From: Cymodocea nodosa
Taxonomy: Eukaryota > Streptophyta > Magnoliopsida > Alismatales > Cymodoceaceae
Direction of reading: 5' to 3'
Assembly (NCBI GenBank): GCA_036874045.1
Contig: CM072344.1
Coordinates: forward strand, 12,682,501-12,746,500
Length of the DNA: 64,000 nt
Shown here: one piece after another, positions 1 through 9,850 of the stretch
Layout: each line of letters begins with the position of its first letter
Position numbering within the stretch: the first letter of the stretch is position 1
Program-made: the position numbers and the translations under genes
Notes under the pieces: generated by a model
What the model was told of the DNA's origin: nothing
Seen by the model: only the letters and a program-made list of their open reading frames with translations
The model's database searches: none

Positions 1-280
1 TAACTCGTTAAGTTAGCATAACTGTATGCGTTGAGTTACATGAATATACACTAAGGTAACGCGTTAGGTTAGCGGCTTCTTTCTTTATTGCATGTATTTT
101 ATAGTTATTTTCCAAAATGCCACTATAGCGGTTGTAGGAACAGACAGTTGAAAGGAAAAACCACGTTTGCACGTATCACGCAGGAATTCAATCACGCAGG
201 GAGAAAGAAATCATCGCTGTTGATCTGAAGGAAGGAAATCCAACCGACCATTCAAGAAGAAACAATTACTACTAAAGAAA

Positions 281-287
281 TATAAAA
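281..287 (+). promoter_or_regulatory. TATA-like box of LTR H
   Basis: TATAAAA sits in an A-rich context. The matching position of the inverted LTR copy (48413-48419, - strand) carries the same box, so it is conserved between two insertions. It probably marks the LTR promoter. The start site is not visible. Confidence 0.5.
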
Positions 288-1113
288 GAAAAGAAGAAAA
301 AAAGAAGAAGTGTGTGTGATCGATGGACGACCAATGTATACAGAGGAGGAGCACCAAGCTTTTTGCAGACAGTATCGGCGATTCTCCGAAGTATCACACC
401 AACCATCGTTATCACCACCATAATCACTAATCATCGAAGGTCTGTGAGGATACTTGCCTGATGTCGGGTCGATTCCGAGCCAAACACAGTGCCTGACAAC
501 CATTGTGAGGAGTGATCGCGTCGTGGGAATGGAAGACATTTTCACCAAGCGCCGACTCATATTTCAGGAGATCGTAAAGCTTTTAGCCTTGGCTTCAGGT
601 TGATGCCTGTATGCTGAAGAGGAGATCATATTGCAATTTTGGACTCACGATTCTATAGGGAGAGGAGACAGAATTGTAAGTGGTTTAATTTTCAGTAGTG
701 TAATCCCGTTGCAAGTAGTGTCGGAAGTATTTACTGTCAAGTGAGATTACTTTACATTTCACCTTTCGCCCATCACATCAAAACAAAAATACCAAAAACA
801 ATTTATCTTTGTTTGTATGTTGTATTTGAGTGTTGTATTGTTTGTGTTGTATCGTGATTAATGTTATCTGTATCAATTTTATGATTGTTTTATGTTAGTT
901 TTAATTTTACAGTTTACTACAATTTGTTCGTACAAAAAACTTAAAGATTTTAATGGTGACTGTTTGAATCATGTGAATGTTAGTATTGCTTAATGATAAA
1001 TCCAATGTTAACTAGCATTAAAAAGCTTAATTGATGTTATTTACAATCTGTGGAATCGCCCAATGGTTGGCCGAATTCCTCTGTAAATAGTAGTATTATA
1101 AAGAAGAGACAGG

Positions 1114-1204
1114 CTCGTGGAGTTAACTTAAGTCCACGAGGATAGTCCGTTGAGTTAGCTATAATTCAACGAACTTAGTCCGTTGAGTTAACTATAACTC
1201 AACA
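1114..1204. repeat. Three short palindromes in LTR H
   Basis: At 1114-1140 the arms CTCGTGGA and TCCACGAG pair perfectly. At 1148-1171 CGTTGAGTTA faces TAATTCAACG. At 1181-1204 CGTTGAGTTA faces TAACTCAACA. The centres keep GTTA and TAAC while the outer arms differ. The inverted copy of this LTR has the corresponding block at about 47440-47560. Confidence 0.8.
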
Positions 1205-1471
1205 GAGTGCTTATTGAATATAAATTTGAATTGTTCACAATCAAACATTTCTTAAATTCGTCAGCAATTCCCTGTGGGATCGACCTGTACTTACACACTG
1301 ATACAATAGACACTGTGCACTCGCAGTTAAAGTACAAATTGGAATTAATATCTAAATTGTATTAAAGGTTGTTTGTTTACTTCTAAAAGAAAGAATAGGC
1401 ATAAAGATAAATTAACTAAGTAAAAACAGAAGTAACAAATCCAAGTTTTTCTAGTGTAGTGCTGGGAAAAC

Positions 1472-2362
1472 CTAAACACTATCCATTGTATTAAAAGATA
1501 CATTATGCACTAATGTGACACAATACCTTAGAGTATATGCTTGTAAGCCAATATTTGTCACATCTGCTGGGATTCCTAACAAAAATGTTTGTCCAGCTTC
1601 TGCAATGGAGCATAGTTTTCCATTTTTCACTGATTCTTCTTTTTGCTGCAATATTCCTTGTACACTTGCAGTTAGTCCAAAATATTCAATTGTCTTTTTC
1701 TTTTTTCGACTATATGTCTGCAGTGTTTCAGGTTGTTTAGGAGGTTCTAAAATTGTCTTAATTTCTCCTATTAAAGGCACCTGTTGTCTTGATGGTCCTT
1801 CACCATGATGCCTAGGTGGTAATAATGGAATATAGAGTTTTAAGCTCTCCACCTCTGCCATTTTGAGTTGATAAACTCTTTGTCCTTCACTTTGAAGGCC
1901 CATTTTGCTAATGGCAGTTCTCTGTTCATTGATATACTGTTTAATATCATCTAAAATAGCTGGGGGAAAATAATGTTGGGAATACAAGGATTGTAATTCC
2001 CTGTTTGCATTTTTGATCATTGGTCCCCACTTCTTTCCATAATAAGTGATAGACTGTACCAATGTCTCTGGTACATGTCCAGAACTTACAACAGCAGGGT
2101 TAGGTTGTAAATTTCTTTTCCATAAATGCAATGCAGAAAGTTCTGTCTGTTTTAGTCTAAACTGTGTTTCAGTATAATTTCGAATAAATTTCCAACAGAA
2201 ATTTTTCTCATCTTGAACAGCTTTTCTGATTTCGTGTAGTACTTTGTTTGAAAAAGTGTTCCTGGAGTAAATATCGTTGATTTCATTCTGCATTTTCTGA
2301 AGTTCCAACTCTCTTTTCTGCACTTTGGTCATTCTACCATGTCCTCTTCCACGTCTTGACAT
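1472..2362 (-). CDS. Env-position ORF of element A (function unknown), truncated
   Basis: This is an open frame of 296 residues starting with a basic segment (MSRRGRGHGR), similar to the start of the homologous frame in element C (MVSKFYKGHGRGK). It is rich in charged residues and contains two similar blocks of about 55 residues. One is around residues 40-90 and the other around 130-185 ('ILDDIKQYINEQ' ... 'YQLKMAEVESLKLY'), so it has an internal duplication. The last codons fall in the LTR of element H, so the true C-terminus, which in C and F carries the 'LGLKNEG' domain, is cut off. It is preceded by a TATA-like box at 2612-2621 and palindromes at 2655-3130. There is no transmembrane or signal segment, so it is not a classical envelope protein. 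Confidence 0.6.
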   Translation of the reverse strand: MSRRGRGHGRMTKVQKRELELQKMQNEINDIYSRNTFSNKVLHEIRKAVQDEKNFCWKFIRNYTETQFRLKQTELSALHLWKRNLQPNPAVVSSGHVPETLVQSITYYGKKWGPMIKNANRELQSLYSQHYFPPAILDDIKQYINEQRTAISKMGLQSEGQRVYQLKMAEVESLKLYIPLLPPRHHGEGPSRQQVPLIGEIKTILEPPKQPETLQTYSRKKKKTIEYFGLTASVQGILQQKEESVKNGKLCSIAEAGQTFLLGIPADVTNIGLQAYTLRYCVTLVHNVSFNTMDSV

Positions 2363-2611
2363 TGTTAATTAATCTTCGCTTTGCACTGTAGAACTTAGTG
2401 GAAGGAAAGATTGTGAAGCTTGGGTTTTACCAAGGTAGAAACACGAAAGGTTGTTAGGAAAACATTCATAACTCTCCAAGTTTAGAAACGAATAAACAGA
2501 TTCAATCATTGAAATCATAAATATAAGATCCGTTACCAATAAATAATTCGAGTGCTTGCAATAACTGTATAAGTTTTACAACCAACAATTGCAGAACACT
2601 TAGTGTAACTG

Positions 2612-2621
2612 TTTATATAAA
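2612..2621 (-). promoter_or_regulatory. TATA-like box upstream of the env-position ORF of A
   Basis: TTTATATAAA lies about 250 bases upstream of the ORF start at 2362 and just downstream, in - strand sense, of a palindrome array. This is the same order as in the LTRs, which suggests an internal promoter. No transcript evidence is available. Confidence 0.45.
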
Positions 2622-2639
2622 GAAAATAACTTCAGGCTA

Positions 2640-3290
2640 AGTGAAAAAGTGAGAAAACTCGAAGACTTATGATAACTGTTCGAGTTTCTCGAAGGAATAG
2701 GTGTGAAAACTCGAAGATTTAAGCATAACTGTTCGAGTTTCGACTGAGACATTATAAAGTAGTGAAATTCAATACGTGCACAATTTGAACTTAAGGTGTT
2801 CAGAAAGTTTCGAAGACTTATAAACCTAACTATCCGATGCTCAGGTGCATTTCGGAGAGTTACAGATAACCTTTCGAAAGATAACTTAAGTCAATCGTCC
2901 AGATCACGACACGTGTACTTAAGCAGTTTTATAATAAAGAGATGTTTCGGACAGTTACAAATCTAACTTTCCGATGCTTAGACGTATTTCGGAGAGTTAC
3001 AGATAACTTACCGAATATCCACTTAAGTCATGCATTATGGTTTCGACACATGTACTTCAGGAAATAATAAAATAGTCTATTGAACGTTTGAAAACACAAT
3101 TGTCCGATACTTGTAATATAACTTGCCGAAACAATAGAAAATTCAGATACTTAAGAATTAAAATACCTACAAGTCACCGACAGTTTAGAAATGTAATTAA
3201 TTAAGGTGTATTTCCTGAAATTATGCAGATTCTTTCATGAAAACATATAATAGTTCAAAAGTTATGAATTATTATACGAGAAATTCCTCC
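2640..3290. repeat. Palindrome array, internal part of element A
   Basis: Perfect 9-base arms AAACTCGAA and TTCGAGTTT occur at 2655-2687 and again at 2707-2740. Further imperfect pairs of the type TTTCGGAGAGTTA/TAACTTACCGAA follow up to about 3130. The block from about 2755 to 3280 is similar, in the same orientation, to about 48770-49200 next to or inside the LTR of element F. It lies directly upstream of the TATA-like box at 2612. Confidence 0.7.
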
Positions 3291-4370
3291 CCCTACATAA
3301 ATGTAGTGTAAAGAATCTATGGCGTACTTAATCTGGGTTGCCAAGCCCTAAGTAGAGTTGACTTAAAAAGGTCGAATAGATTACTTAAAGAGGATGCTAA
3401 GCCTTAAATAGATTTGAGTCTTTTTTTTTTTTTTTTTAATTTGAATGAAATACAGAAATAAGTAGTAGAGTTAACAATTTAGACTTTCTGGCTTTTATCT
3501 TATTCAGTTTACAGAAGATAATTCATAGAGATATACCTACAGAAACTTAAAAGATGTCAATAATGAGTACACAACTTAAGACAAATAAATATCGTACATT
3601 ATGTGTAAAGAGTAGATAATAACAAAAATAACAAGGATTATATGTACAGATTATGTCAGGATTGTTATAACACCTTGACAGATAAATTAAGCTTGAGTAT
3701 ATTACCCTTTTTTTTTATTTTATATTCATATATATATATTTTATGTATTACCTCCCACAATATGATCTTTTTACGTGATCATAATCCCTTGCTTAGGGGA
3801 AAGATAACCAGTTACTCAATGACAAGTGAGAACAGGTAATTTTTTTTATTTTAAATATAATCTGAATTACTTGCAAAATGAGTTTTCAGTCAGCACATCC
3901 CAAACCAGTTGGTTTAAGTGACTAGGGTTTAAGATCCCCCAACGGACTTAATTACTCAAGTAATTACAGACAAAAAATAAACAAAAATAAAACAAGACAG
4001 TAAATTAAATTAGAGGCAACCGCAAGACTTAATTTTTCTAACAGAATGTTAATAACTTTCCTTTAATAAAAAGTACATACTTTCTATGTATTTTCTTGTT
4101 AAAATCTTTGTAATAGTATATACATAAGTAACAAAAATATAGTTGGCACTCACATTGAATCAATTTAACTTTTCCTTAAGTAATCTTTTCTGAATTTTTC
4201 TTAAATAAATTGACTTCAATAAAAATCAGAATTTCATAAATTCTTAACTACCAGAAAACTGTAATTTGAAAATAGATATGTTTTTTTTTTTTTTTTTTTT
4301 TTTTTAATAATAAAGACATTAAATTCTAAGACTACCTTATAACAAACCAAAATACAATGAACAGGACCAT
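3291..4370 (-). other. Noncoding post-pol spacer of element A
   Basis: No conserved reading frame is visible. The segment lies between the RNase H stop (4371) and the palindrome block. Its downstream end carries a purine-rich tract (TCCTCCCCCTAC on the + strand at about 3287). The equivalent tract occurs in element C at 13127-13138. Poly-T runs occur at 3421-3438 and 4279-4305. The motif 'TTTCAGTCA' at about 3881 also occurs in the spacers of C (about 13547) and G (about 30319). Confidence 0.6.
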
Positions 4371-4991
4371 TTAAATATCAGATAACCTACAAATACCAAG
4401 TTCTAATCGTAATTTTGAGAATGTATTTTCATCTAAGGGTTTTGTAAATAGATCTGCTAATTGTTCTCTAGTAGGAACAAAATTTAATACTATTTTTCCT
4501 TTTATAACATTATCCCTTAGAAAATGATGTCGAACTTCTATATGTTTTGCTCGTGAATGTAAGACAGGATTTTTAGATAAACTTATTGCAGAACTACTAT
4601 CATAGAAAATCTTAGTTGGTTCATAGTTTAAATTAAATTCTTTTAAGGTTTGTCTGATCCACAGGATTTGAGCACAGCAAAGTGCAGCAGTTATATATTC
4701 AGCTTCAATTGTAGATAATGCTACACAATTTTGTTTTTTGCTAAACCAGGACACTAAAGAATTACTTAACAATTGACAAGTGCCACTAGTGCTTTTTCTT
4801 TCAGACTTACATCCTGCAAAATCAGCATCACTATAACCTACTAAGTTTTAAGAACTGTGTTTAAAGTAAAACAGTCCGAAATTGATGGTTCCTAATAGAT
4901 ATTTAAAAATTCGTTTAACAGCAAGTAGGTGTGATTCCTTAGGATTTGATTGATATCTAGCACAAGTGCACACACTAAACATAATATCTTG
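4371..4991 (-). pseudogene. RNase H of element A
   Basis: The frame 4371-4772 has the copia RNase H core: 'ALSTIEAEYITAA' (catalytic Glu), 'FYDSSSAI' (catalytic Asp) and the conserved tail 'RAKHIEVRHHFLRD' with 'QLADLFTKPL'. The N-terminal part, 4773-4991, is recognisable in translation but has stop codons, one of them close to 4845. The enzyme would remove the RNA strand during reverse transcription. It is inactive as it stands. Confidence 0.85.
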
Positions 4992-5852
4992 TCAGCTAGC
5001 TGTTAAATAGAGTAATGAACCAATCATACTTCTATATTGTTTTACATCTATAGTTTTTCCAGAGTCATCTTTATCCAACTTGGTGATAGTACTCATTGGT
5101 GTATTCTTTGTTTTAGTGTTGTCTAAACCAAACCTCTTTAATAAATCTTGAGTATATTTTTCTTGTGAAATAAAAGTACCCTGATCTAATTGCTTAATTT
5201 GTAAGCCTAGGAAAAATGATAGTTCACCCATCATACTCATTTCAAATTGATTAGTCATGTCTTTCGAAAAGGACTCAACTAATTTATCATTTGTTGCTCC
5301 AAATATGATGTCATCTACATAGATTTGAACTACTAATATATCTTTTTCGATCTTCTTGATAAAAAGAGTGTGATCTGCCTTTCCCATAGAATACCCTTTT
5401 TCCATAAGAAATTTAGATAATCTTTCATACCAAGACCTAGGAGCTTGTTTAAGGCCATATAGTGCCTTCTTTAGCTTGTAAACATACTCAGGATGTTTTG
5501 AATCTTCAAAACCTGGAGGTTGTTTTACATACACTTCTTCTTTTATATATCTATTTAAAAAAGCAGTCTTAACATCCATTTGATATAATTTGAAATCCAT
5601 ATAACAAGCATATGCTAACAAAATTCGTATTGATTCTAGTCTAGCAACAGGAGCAAATGTTTCATCATAGTCAATTCCTTCCTCTTGCTTGTAACCTTGA
5701 GCAACTAATCTAGCATTGTTTTTAACTATATGTCCATCTTGATCTACTTTGTTTCTAAATACCCACCTTGTTCCTATTATGGATTGATTTTCAGGTGGTG
5801 GAACTAGATCCCATACCTCATTTCTTATAAATTGATTTAGCTCATCTTGCAT
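4992..5852 (-). CDS. Reverse transcriptase of element A
   Basis: This open frame of 286 residues covers most of the copia RT. '[11 protein letters not shown]', '[16 protein letters not shown]', 'MDVKTAFLN', '[11 protein letters not shown]' and the catalytic 'YVDDIIFG' are all present in the expected order, so the core looks chemically intact. It continues upstream into broken sequence (5853-6496) and downstream, after a stop, into RNase H. Confidence 0.9.
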   Translation of the reverse strand: MQDELNQFIRNEVWDLVPPPENQSIIGTRWVFRNKVDQDGHIVKNNARLVAQGYKQEEGIDYDETFAPVARLESIRILLAYACYMDFKLYQMDVKTAFLNRYIKEEVYVKQPPGFEDSKHPEYVYKLKKALYGLKQAPRSWYERLSKFLMEKGYSMGKADHTLFIKKIEKDILVVQIYVDDIIFGATNDKLVESFSKDMTNQFEMSMMGELSFFLGLQIKQLDQGTFISQEKYTQDLLKRFGLDNTKTKNTPMSTITKLDKDDSGKTIDVKQYRSMIGSLLYLTAS

Positions 5853-6496
5853 AGCTAAAAACCAAAATTCATCTTCTAAGGCATCTTCAATTTTCTTAAG
5901 TTCTAGTAAAGAAACAAATGAATAACCACCACAAATGTTGACTACTGATGACCTAGTCCTAACTCCTTGATTAGGATCGCCTATTATCTGATTAATAGGA
6001 TGAGATGAAGCATAACGCCAATTCTATGTTGTTCCATATTTTCTATAGGTATGACAATATTTTCTTCTAAATTTTCATCATTCAAACTTAGATTTCTTAT
6101 TCCGTCAGATAATCTATCAATTTCTCTATCAACATCATTTAGTACTATTTCTGGGAGAATTTCTGAATCAAAGTTTTCAGCATGTCTTAAATCCAAATGA
6201 GAATTTTCATGAAATTTCACATGTAGGGTTTCCTCAATGGTTTTTGTTGATTTATTATAAACTCTATATGCTTTACTTCTAATGGAATAACCAACAAAAA
6301 TCCCTTCATTTGATTTGGCTTCAAATGATTTGTCTCTTCATTCCTTAGTGTTTAAAATAAAACACTTACACCCAAAGGGTTTTAAATAATTTATTTTGGG
6401 AACCCTGTTATACCATATCTCATAAGGAGTTTTATCTAAAATTGGTCTTAGATGTACTCTATTTATAACATAGCATGCTGTATGAACTGCTTCTGC
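5853..6496 (-). pseudogene. Integrase C-terminal and linker region of element A
   Basis: Translated fragments match the integrase/RT linker of copia elements: 'HLRPILDKTPYEIW', 'FGCKCFILNTK', 'GIFVGYSIRSKAYRVYN' and an acidic linker (5984-6220, 78 residues). Stop codons and frame changes interrupt it. The stop at 6497-6499 replaces a Trp that is conserved in 'FLWAEAV', and is a TAG. Confidence 0.75.
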
Positions 6497-7129
6497 CTAG
6501 AGAAAAAGGGGTAACTTATTCTCATTTAACATGGTTCTAGACATTTCCTGAAGTGATATGTTCTTTCGTTCTACTATCCCATTTTGTGAAGGAGCTCTTG
6601 GAAATGAGTACCTATGATCTATGCCTAATTCTTCACAAAAGGTGTCCATTTGATCATTATCAAATTTTGTACCATGATCACTCCTAAGTTTTTGAATTTT
6701 AACATTTTGCTCATTCTGAACTTTATTACAGAATATCTTAAATATTTCAAAAACTTCAGTTTTATTAGCTAGAAAATAGACCCAAGTAAATCTAAAATAG
6801 TCATCAACTAGTACAAAAGCATAATGTTTACCTCCTAGACTGGTTGTTCTAGTAGGTCCAAATAAATCCATATGCACTAGTTTTAATACTCTTTTGCTTG
6901 TTATTTCATTTAAACTTTTAAAGGATGTTTTATGTAACTTACCTAGTTGACACGCATTACACATAAACTCTTTCGAGTACTTAATACTAGGTAAACCTCT
7001 AACTAGGTTCTTTTTAGACAACTTTTGTAATAATTTTAAGTTTGAGTGTCCTAGCTTTCTATGCCATAAAATGACTTCATCCGATTTTGCAATTAAGCAA
7101 GCATTGTCTTTAATAATATCAGAAGGCAA
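6497..7129 (-). CDS. Integrase core of element A
   Basis: An open frame of 210 residues. It has the N-terminal zinc-binding His/Cys pattern (HRKLGH ... CNACQLGK) and the three acidic catalytic positions of the DDE fold: Asp in 'HMDLFGPTR', Asp in 'LRSDHGTKF' and Glu in 'GIVERKN'. The frame ends at a TAG in place of a conserved Trp. The product would insert the cDNA into chromosomes. Confidence 0.9.
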   Translation of the reverse strand: MPSDIIKDNACLIAKSDEVILWHRKLGHSNLKLLQKLSKKNLVRGLPSIKYSKEFMCNACQLGKLHKTSFKSLNEITSKRVLKLVHMDLFGPTRTTSLGGKHYAFVLVDDYFRFTWVYFLANKTEVFEIFKIFCNKVQNEQNVKIQKLRSDHGTKFDNDQMDTFCEELGIDHRYSFPRAPSQNGIVERKNISLQEMSRTMLNENKLPLFL

Positions 7130-7147
7130 ATTTAGAATACAAACAGA

Positions 7148-7450
7148 TCATTTCTTGTATGCAGTGAATAAAATTTCATTTGTAGTCATGTCCATAATTT
7201 TACAGGAATCTTTTTCAAAAATTACTCTATAAATCTTCATTAAAACAGGAACACTCAATAAATTAAAACCTAAGTTTTCAACTAATAAGACATCATTTAT
7301 AAAACATTTCTCAGTTACTTGAACCTTGCCAGACCCAAGGATATTTGTTTTGCTTTTATTTCCAAAGGTAACTTGTCCGTTCTTGGTCTTTGTTCTTTCT
7401 GTAAGTAATCGTATATCTCCAGTCATGTGGCTGGATGCTCCACTGTCCAT
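7148..7450 (-). CDS. Aspartic protease of element A
   Basis: 100 residues beginning at the active-site motif 'MDSGASSHMTGD' (DSGA). The frame continues with the usual 'VTFGNKSK' and 'NLLSVPVL' segments of copia proteases. It sits between gag and integrase, as expected. It would be a domain of a polyprotein, so the Met shown is not a true start. Confidence 0.85.
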   Translation of the reverse strand: MDSGASSHMTGDIRLLTERTKTKNGQVTFGNKSKTNILGSGKVQVTEKCFINDVLLVENLGFNLLSVPVLMKIYRVIFEKDSCKIMDMTTNEILFTAYKK

Positions 7451-7483
7451 TATCCGTTTTGATTTGTGTACCTACAAAAATAG

Positions 7484-8149
7484 TCAAAAAGAGATTTTAT
7501 CTCTTGGAACCCATTTTTGAGTGGGTCCAAGAATTTTAGAGAGAGTCATATCAAAATAATCCATATTTTTAGACTTCAACTTATCTATTTTCTGATAATT
7601 ATTTTTGTGTTTCTTTCTCTTAGTGTTATAATTATCAAAATATTCATCTCCATGTAAACCAAAGTTGAAATTTTCATTTCTGACATTATTTGATTTCCAA
7701 TATCCGATATTCTTTAAATATGAAGAAAATTGATCAAGAATATTAAAATTCTCAAATGTCTTAGCTTGATTCTTTTGAAGATTTCTTTTGAAATTCTTGC
7801 ATCGTGTGCTATCATTTATATGCTGCATTTCATCAATTTGCACATATTTTTCACCCTTTTTGATTACATAGGGAATAGTTTTTATCTTACTATTCTTAGT
7901 ACTAGAAATAAAGACATTATTTTTAGCAGTACCATCATGCAATATATAATTTTCAAAAGATGCATCGTGTAAACCAATACCATGTTTTTCTACATTTGAT
8001 ATTTTACTACTGAGTTCATTTGTTAAAGTTTGACTATTATTCCATTTACTTAATATAGCCTTTTGATCGCAGACTTTAATCTTTAACACATTAATTTCTA
8101 AATTTAAATCAGTAATAGTCAGTTTCAGTTTTTCAATTTCACAAATCAT
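7484..8149 (-). CDS. C-terminal gag region of element A (coiled-coil part)
   Basis: 221 residues, Lys/Asn rich, with a heptad-like N-terminal stretch ('IEKLKLTITDLNLEINVLK'). The C-terminal 'LGPTQKWVPRD' is the conserved signature just upstream of the protease in SIRE-like elements. No zinc knuckle is seen. Function beyond being part of gag is unknown. Confidence 0.65.
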   Translation of the reverse strand: MICEIEKLKLTITDLNLEINVLKIKVCDQKAILSKWNNSQTLTNELSSKISNVEKHGIGLHDASFENYILHDGTAKNNVFISSTKNSKIKTIPYVIKKGEKYVQIDEMQHINDSTRCKNFKRNLQKNQAKTFENFNILDQFSSYLKNIGYWKSNNVRNENFNFGLHGDEYFDNYNTKRKKHKNNYQKIDKLKSKNMDYFDMTLSKILGPTQKWVPRDKISF

Positions 8150-8224
8150 TTTCTTCTTATCAGCAATTAAAATTTCACAATCAGCATGTAATTTTCTTTC
8201 TATAGCAGTGAACTTTAAAATTTC

Positions 8225-8620
8225 CTATGCATGCCTTTGATTTTCTTCTTTAAATTTATTCAACGTAGAGTTCAGAAAATCAATCTTATTTTCAGATTCA
8301 TCTAGCATTTTCCTAGTGTCCTTTCTTTCTATTTTGACTTTCTTATATTTTCTGGCCAGTCTATTGTATTCAACAAGTAATCCATCAAAACTATCAAAAT
8401 TAGCATTTTGATTAGAGGATACCTCACTGGATTTTGCCATAAAGCATACATTTGCCAGATTTTCTTCTGAATCTGATGTTGATGAGGATTCATTGTCTGA
8501 TGTTGAATCCTTTGTTTCTTCACTTTGTAAAGCTGAAGAGTCATCCCATGTCCCTTCAAGTATAGGAGGACGATTAGTGGTCTGTCCTTCAGTCATAACT
8601 AAGATTTTAGAATTATCCAT
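8225..8620 (-). CDS. Gag N-terminus fused to post-zinc-knuckle region (capsid lost), element A
   Basis: The frame starts like other gags in this window ('GQTTNRPPILEG', compare 'GQNNHRPPLFDG' in B and 'GQNLNRPLLFDG' in C). It then passes straight into 'TWDDSSA', the segment that in B and C follows the zinc knuckle ('ATWNDSSS', 'VTWDDTSE'). The capsid and zinc-knuckle parts, roughly 250-300 residues in B and C, are missing without loss of frame. An acidic Ser-rich stretch and a coiled coil follow. The product could not form a normal capsid. Confidence 0.75.
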   Translation of the reverse strand: MDNSKILVMTEGQTTNRPPILEGTWDDSSALQSEETKDSTSDNESSSTSDSEENLANVCFMAKSSEVSSNQNANFDSFDGLLVEYNRLARKYKKVKIERKDTRKMLDESENKIDFLNSTLNKFKEENQRHA

Positions 8621-8713
8621 TTTAAACAGATGATCCGAAGTAAATGACAGGAAAAAAAACCAATTCCTAAATAGAGAAATGAAGGCTTTCGAATGCTTTA
8701 AACAGTTTAAAAT

Positions 8714-8725
8714 GCTCTGATACCA
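8714..8725 (-). other. Primer-binding site of element A
   Basis: The - strand reads TGGTATCAGAGC, the classical plant copia site complementary to the 3' end of initiator tRNA-Met. It lies two bases from the LTR end (tgtaggatcg... on the + strand). It fixes the orientation and the inner LTR boundary. Confidence 0.95.
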
Positions 8726-9340
8726 GTTGTAGGATCGTCTGTATCACAAGAGGGGGGGTGAATTGTGTCTTTAGTAATTAAACTAGCAGATAAAACAAGA
8801 GCACAAAACACTCGTAAATGAAATTATATTCTTTTATTTCAAGACAGAATTTACAATATCTTTTTAGCTCAATTCCCTTCTTGACGGTTTTGATACAGTA
8901 ATTTTTGATATACAATTCAAATAGGAAAACAAAGCTCTTTTTCAAAACTAATTTTGAATTGTATAAAACCTGATCTTTATGCACACAGCTCTTTTCTTTC
9001 TCTTTACTCAGCTTCTGTATCTCTTCTTCTCTAGTTGTCGAATTTCCAAACTTCTTGCGTTTGCAGCTCCTTTTCTAAAATTGCTTGGAATTTCGAACTT
9101 CTTCTAATGTTAGAGAACTTTTCAGAATATGAATATTCAAACTTAACTTTTCAGTTAGGGATCCAGATTGAATATTCAGACTTGGTTTTTGAGATTGGGA
9201 TCCTCTATTGTAATGTTGCTCGTACTCTCTATTTGTAGTCGAACTCTGTTGTCTTTCACGTTCAACATGTTCATCCACTTGATCCACAATCCATAATCCA
9301 TAATCCACGTACTAATTTTCTCTTTAATCCAAATTACTTT

Positions 9341-9350
9341 CTATTTAAAT
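9341..9350 (-). promoter_or_regulatory. TATA-like box of LTR A
   Basis: ATTTAAATAG on the - strand, about 100 bases downstream of the palindrome array, is the most likely LTR promoter box. Confidence 0.4.
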
Positions 9351-9439
9351 TTCCAATTTCTTCACTGACAATCTGAGTTTCCACGATCTCCACTTGTAGA
9401 TTCACCGAAATTTTATCTTCCTGGAGTCTTGTAGAATAT

Positions 9440-9850
9440 CTTCTAAGTCTTCGATTTAGTCGAACATTTATCCTTTAACTTCTGTCAAAACTCGAACACT
9501 TATCCTTTAACTCTTCGAGTTCTTGCACCTGCAAAACATGTGACTAAAAAAGGAAACTTATCTGTTCGTTAGTACTTTTATAAAGCTCGAACAGTTATCT
9601 ATCCATATGTATAAAAACTCGAACAGTTATCTAACTATTCGATTTTTCATTACCGAACGCACATGGAAAACACATGACAACTTAAAACATTAAAAACATA
9701 CGTGCGGATGACTTAACTATATGAGTTTTTAACATAAAGTATTCGACAAAAACGAAACGTTAACTATCCGAAAGTTTAATTATTGCAAATCTAGCTCTTC
9801 GAAAATCTTTAATTTATCTGACATAAAAATGAAACTTTCCGACAATCTGT
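9440..9850. repeat. Palindrome array in LTR A
   Basis: At 9489-9521 the arms AACTCGAA and TTCGAGTT pair perfectly across 17 bases. Other copies include CTCGAACAGTTA facing TAACTATTCGA near 9617-9643. The GTTA/TAAC centre is kept, as in the other arrays. Confidence 0.75.

Larger units (their letters stand above)
1..1478 (+). mobile_element. LTR of + strand Ty3/gypsy element H (left part off window)
   Basis: This stretch is the reverse complement, at clear sequence similarity, of the LTR at 47169 to about 48750. The similarity covers the segment with 'gggatcgacctgtac' near 1278, which is typical of the 3' part of Athila/Tat LTRs. It ends near 1478 (...taaaca) and no primer-binding site follows, so it is best read as the 3' LTR of a + strand element inserted into element A. 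A TATA-like box lies at 281-287. Palindromes lie at 1114-1140, 1148-1171 and 1181-1204. The 5' end of the LTR is outside the window, so the exact length and the target-site duplication cannot be checked. A solo LTR is the alternative. Confidence 0.75.

Noticed and set aside
1515..1808. + strand open frame opposite the env-position ORF
   Set aside because: Shadow of the - strand ORF; no conserved motif and no counterpart in element C.
3286..3298. Purine-rich TCCTCCCCCTAC tract (also 13127-13138) as the polypurine tract of A or C
   Set aside because: No LTR start (TGTTAGGT... or TGTTGAGT...) follows it, and an ORF lies beyond. It marks the upstream edge of the internal palindrome block instead.
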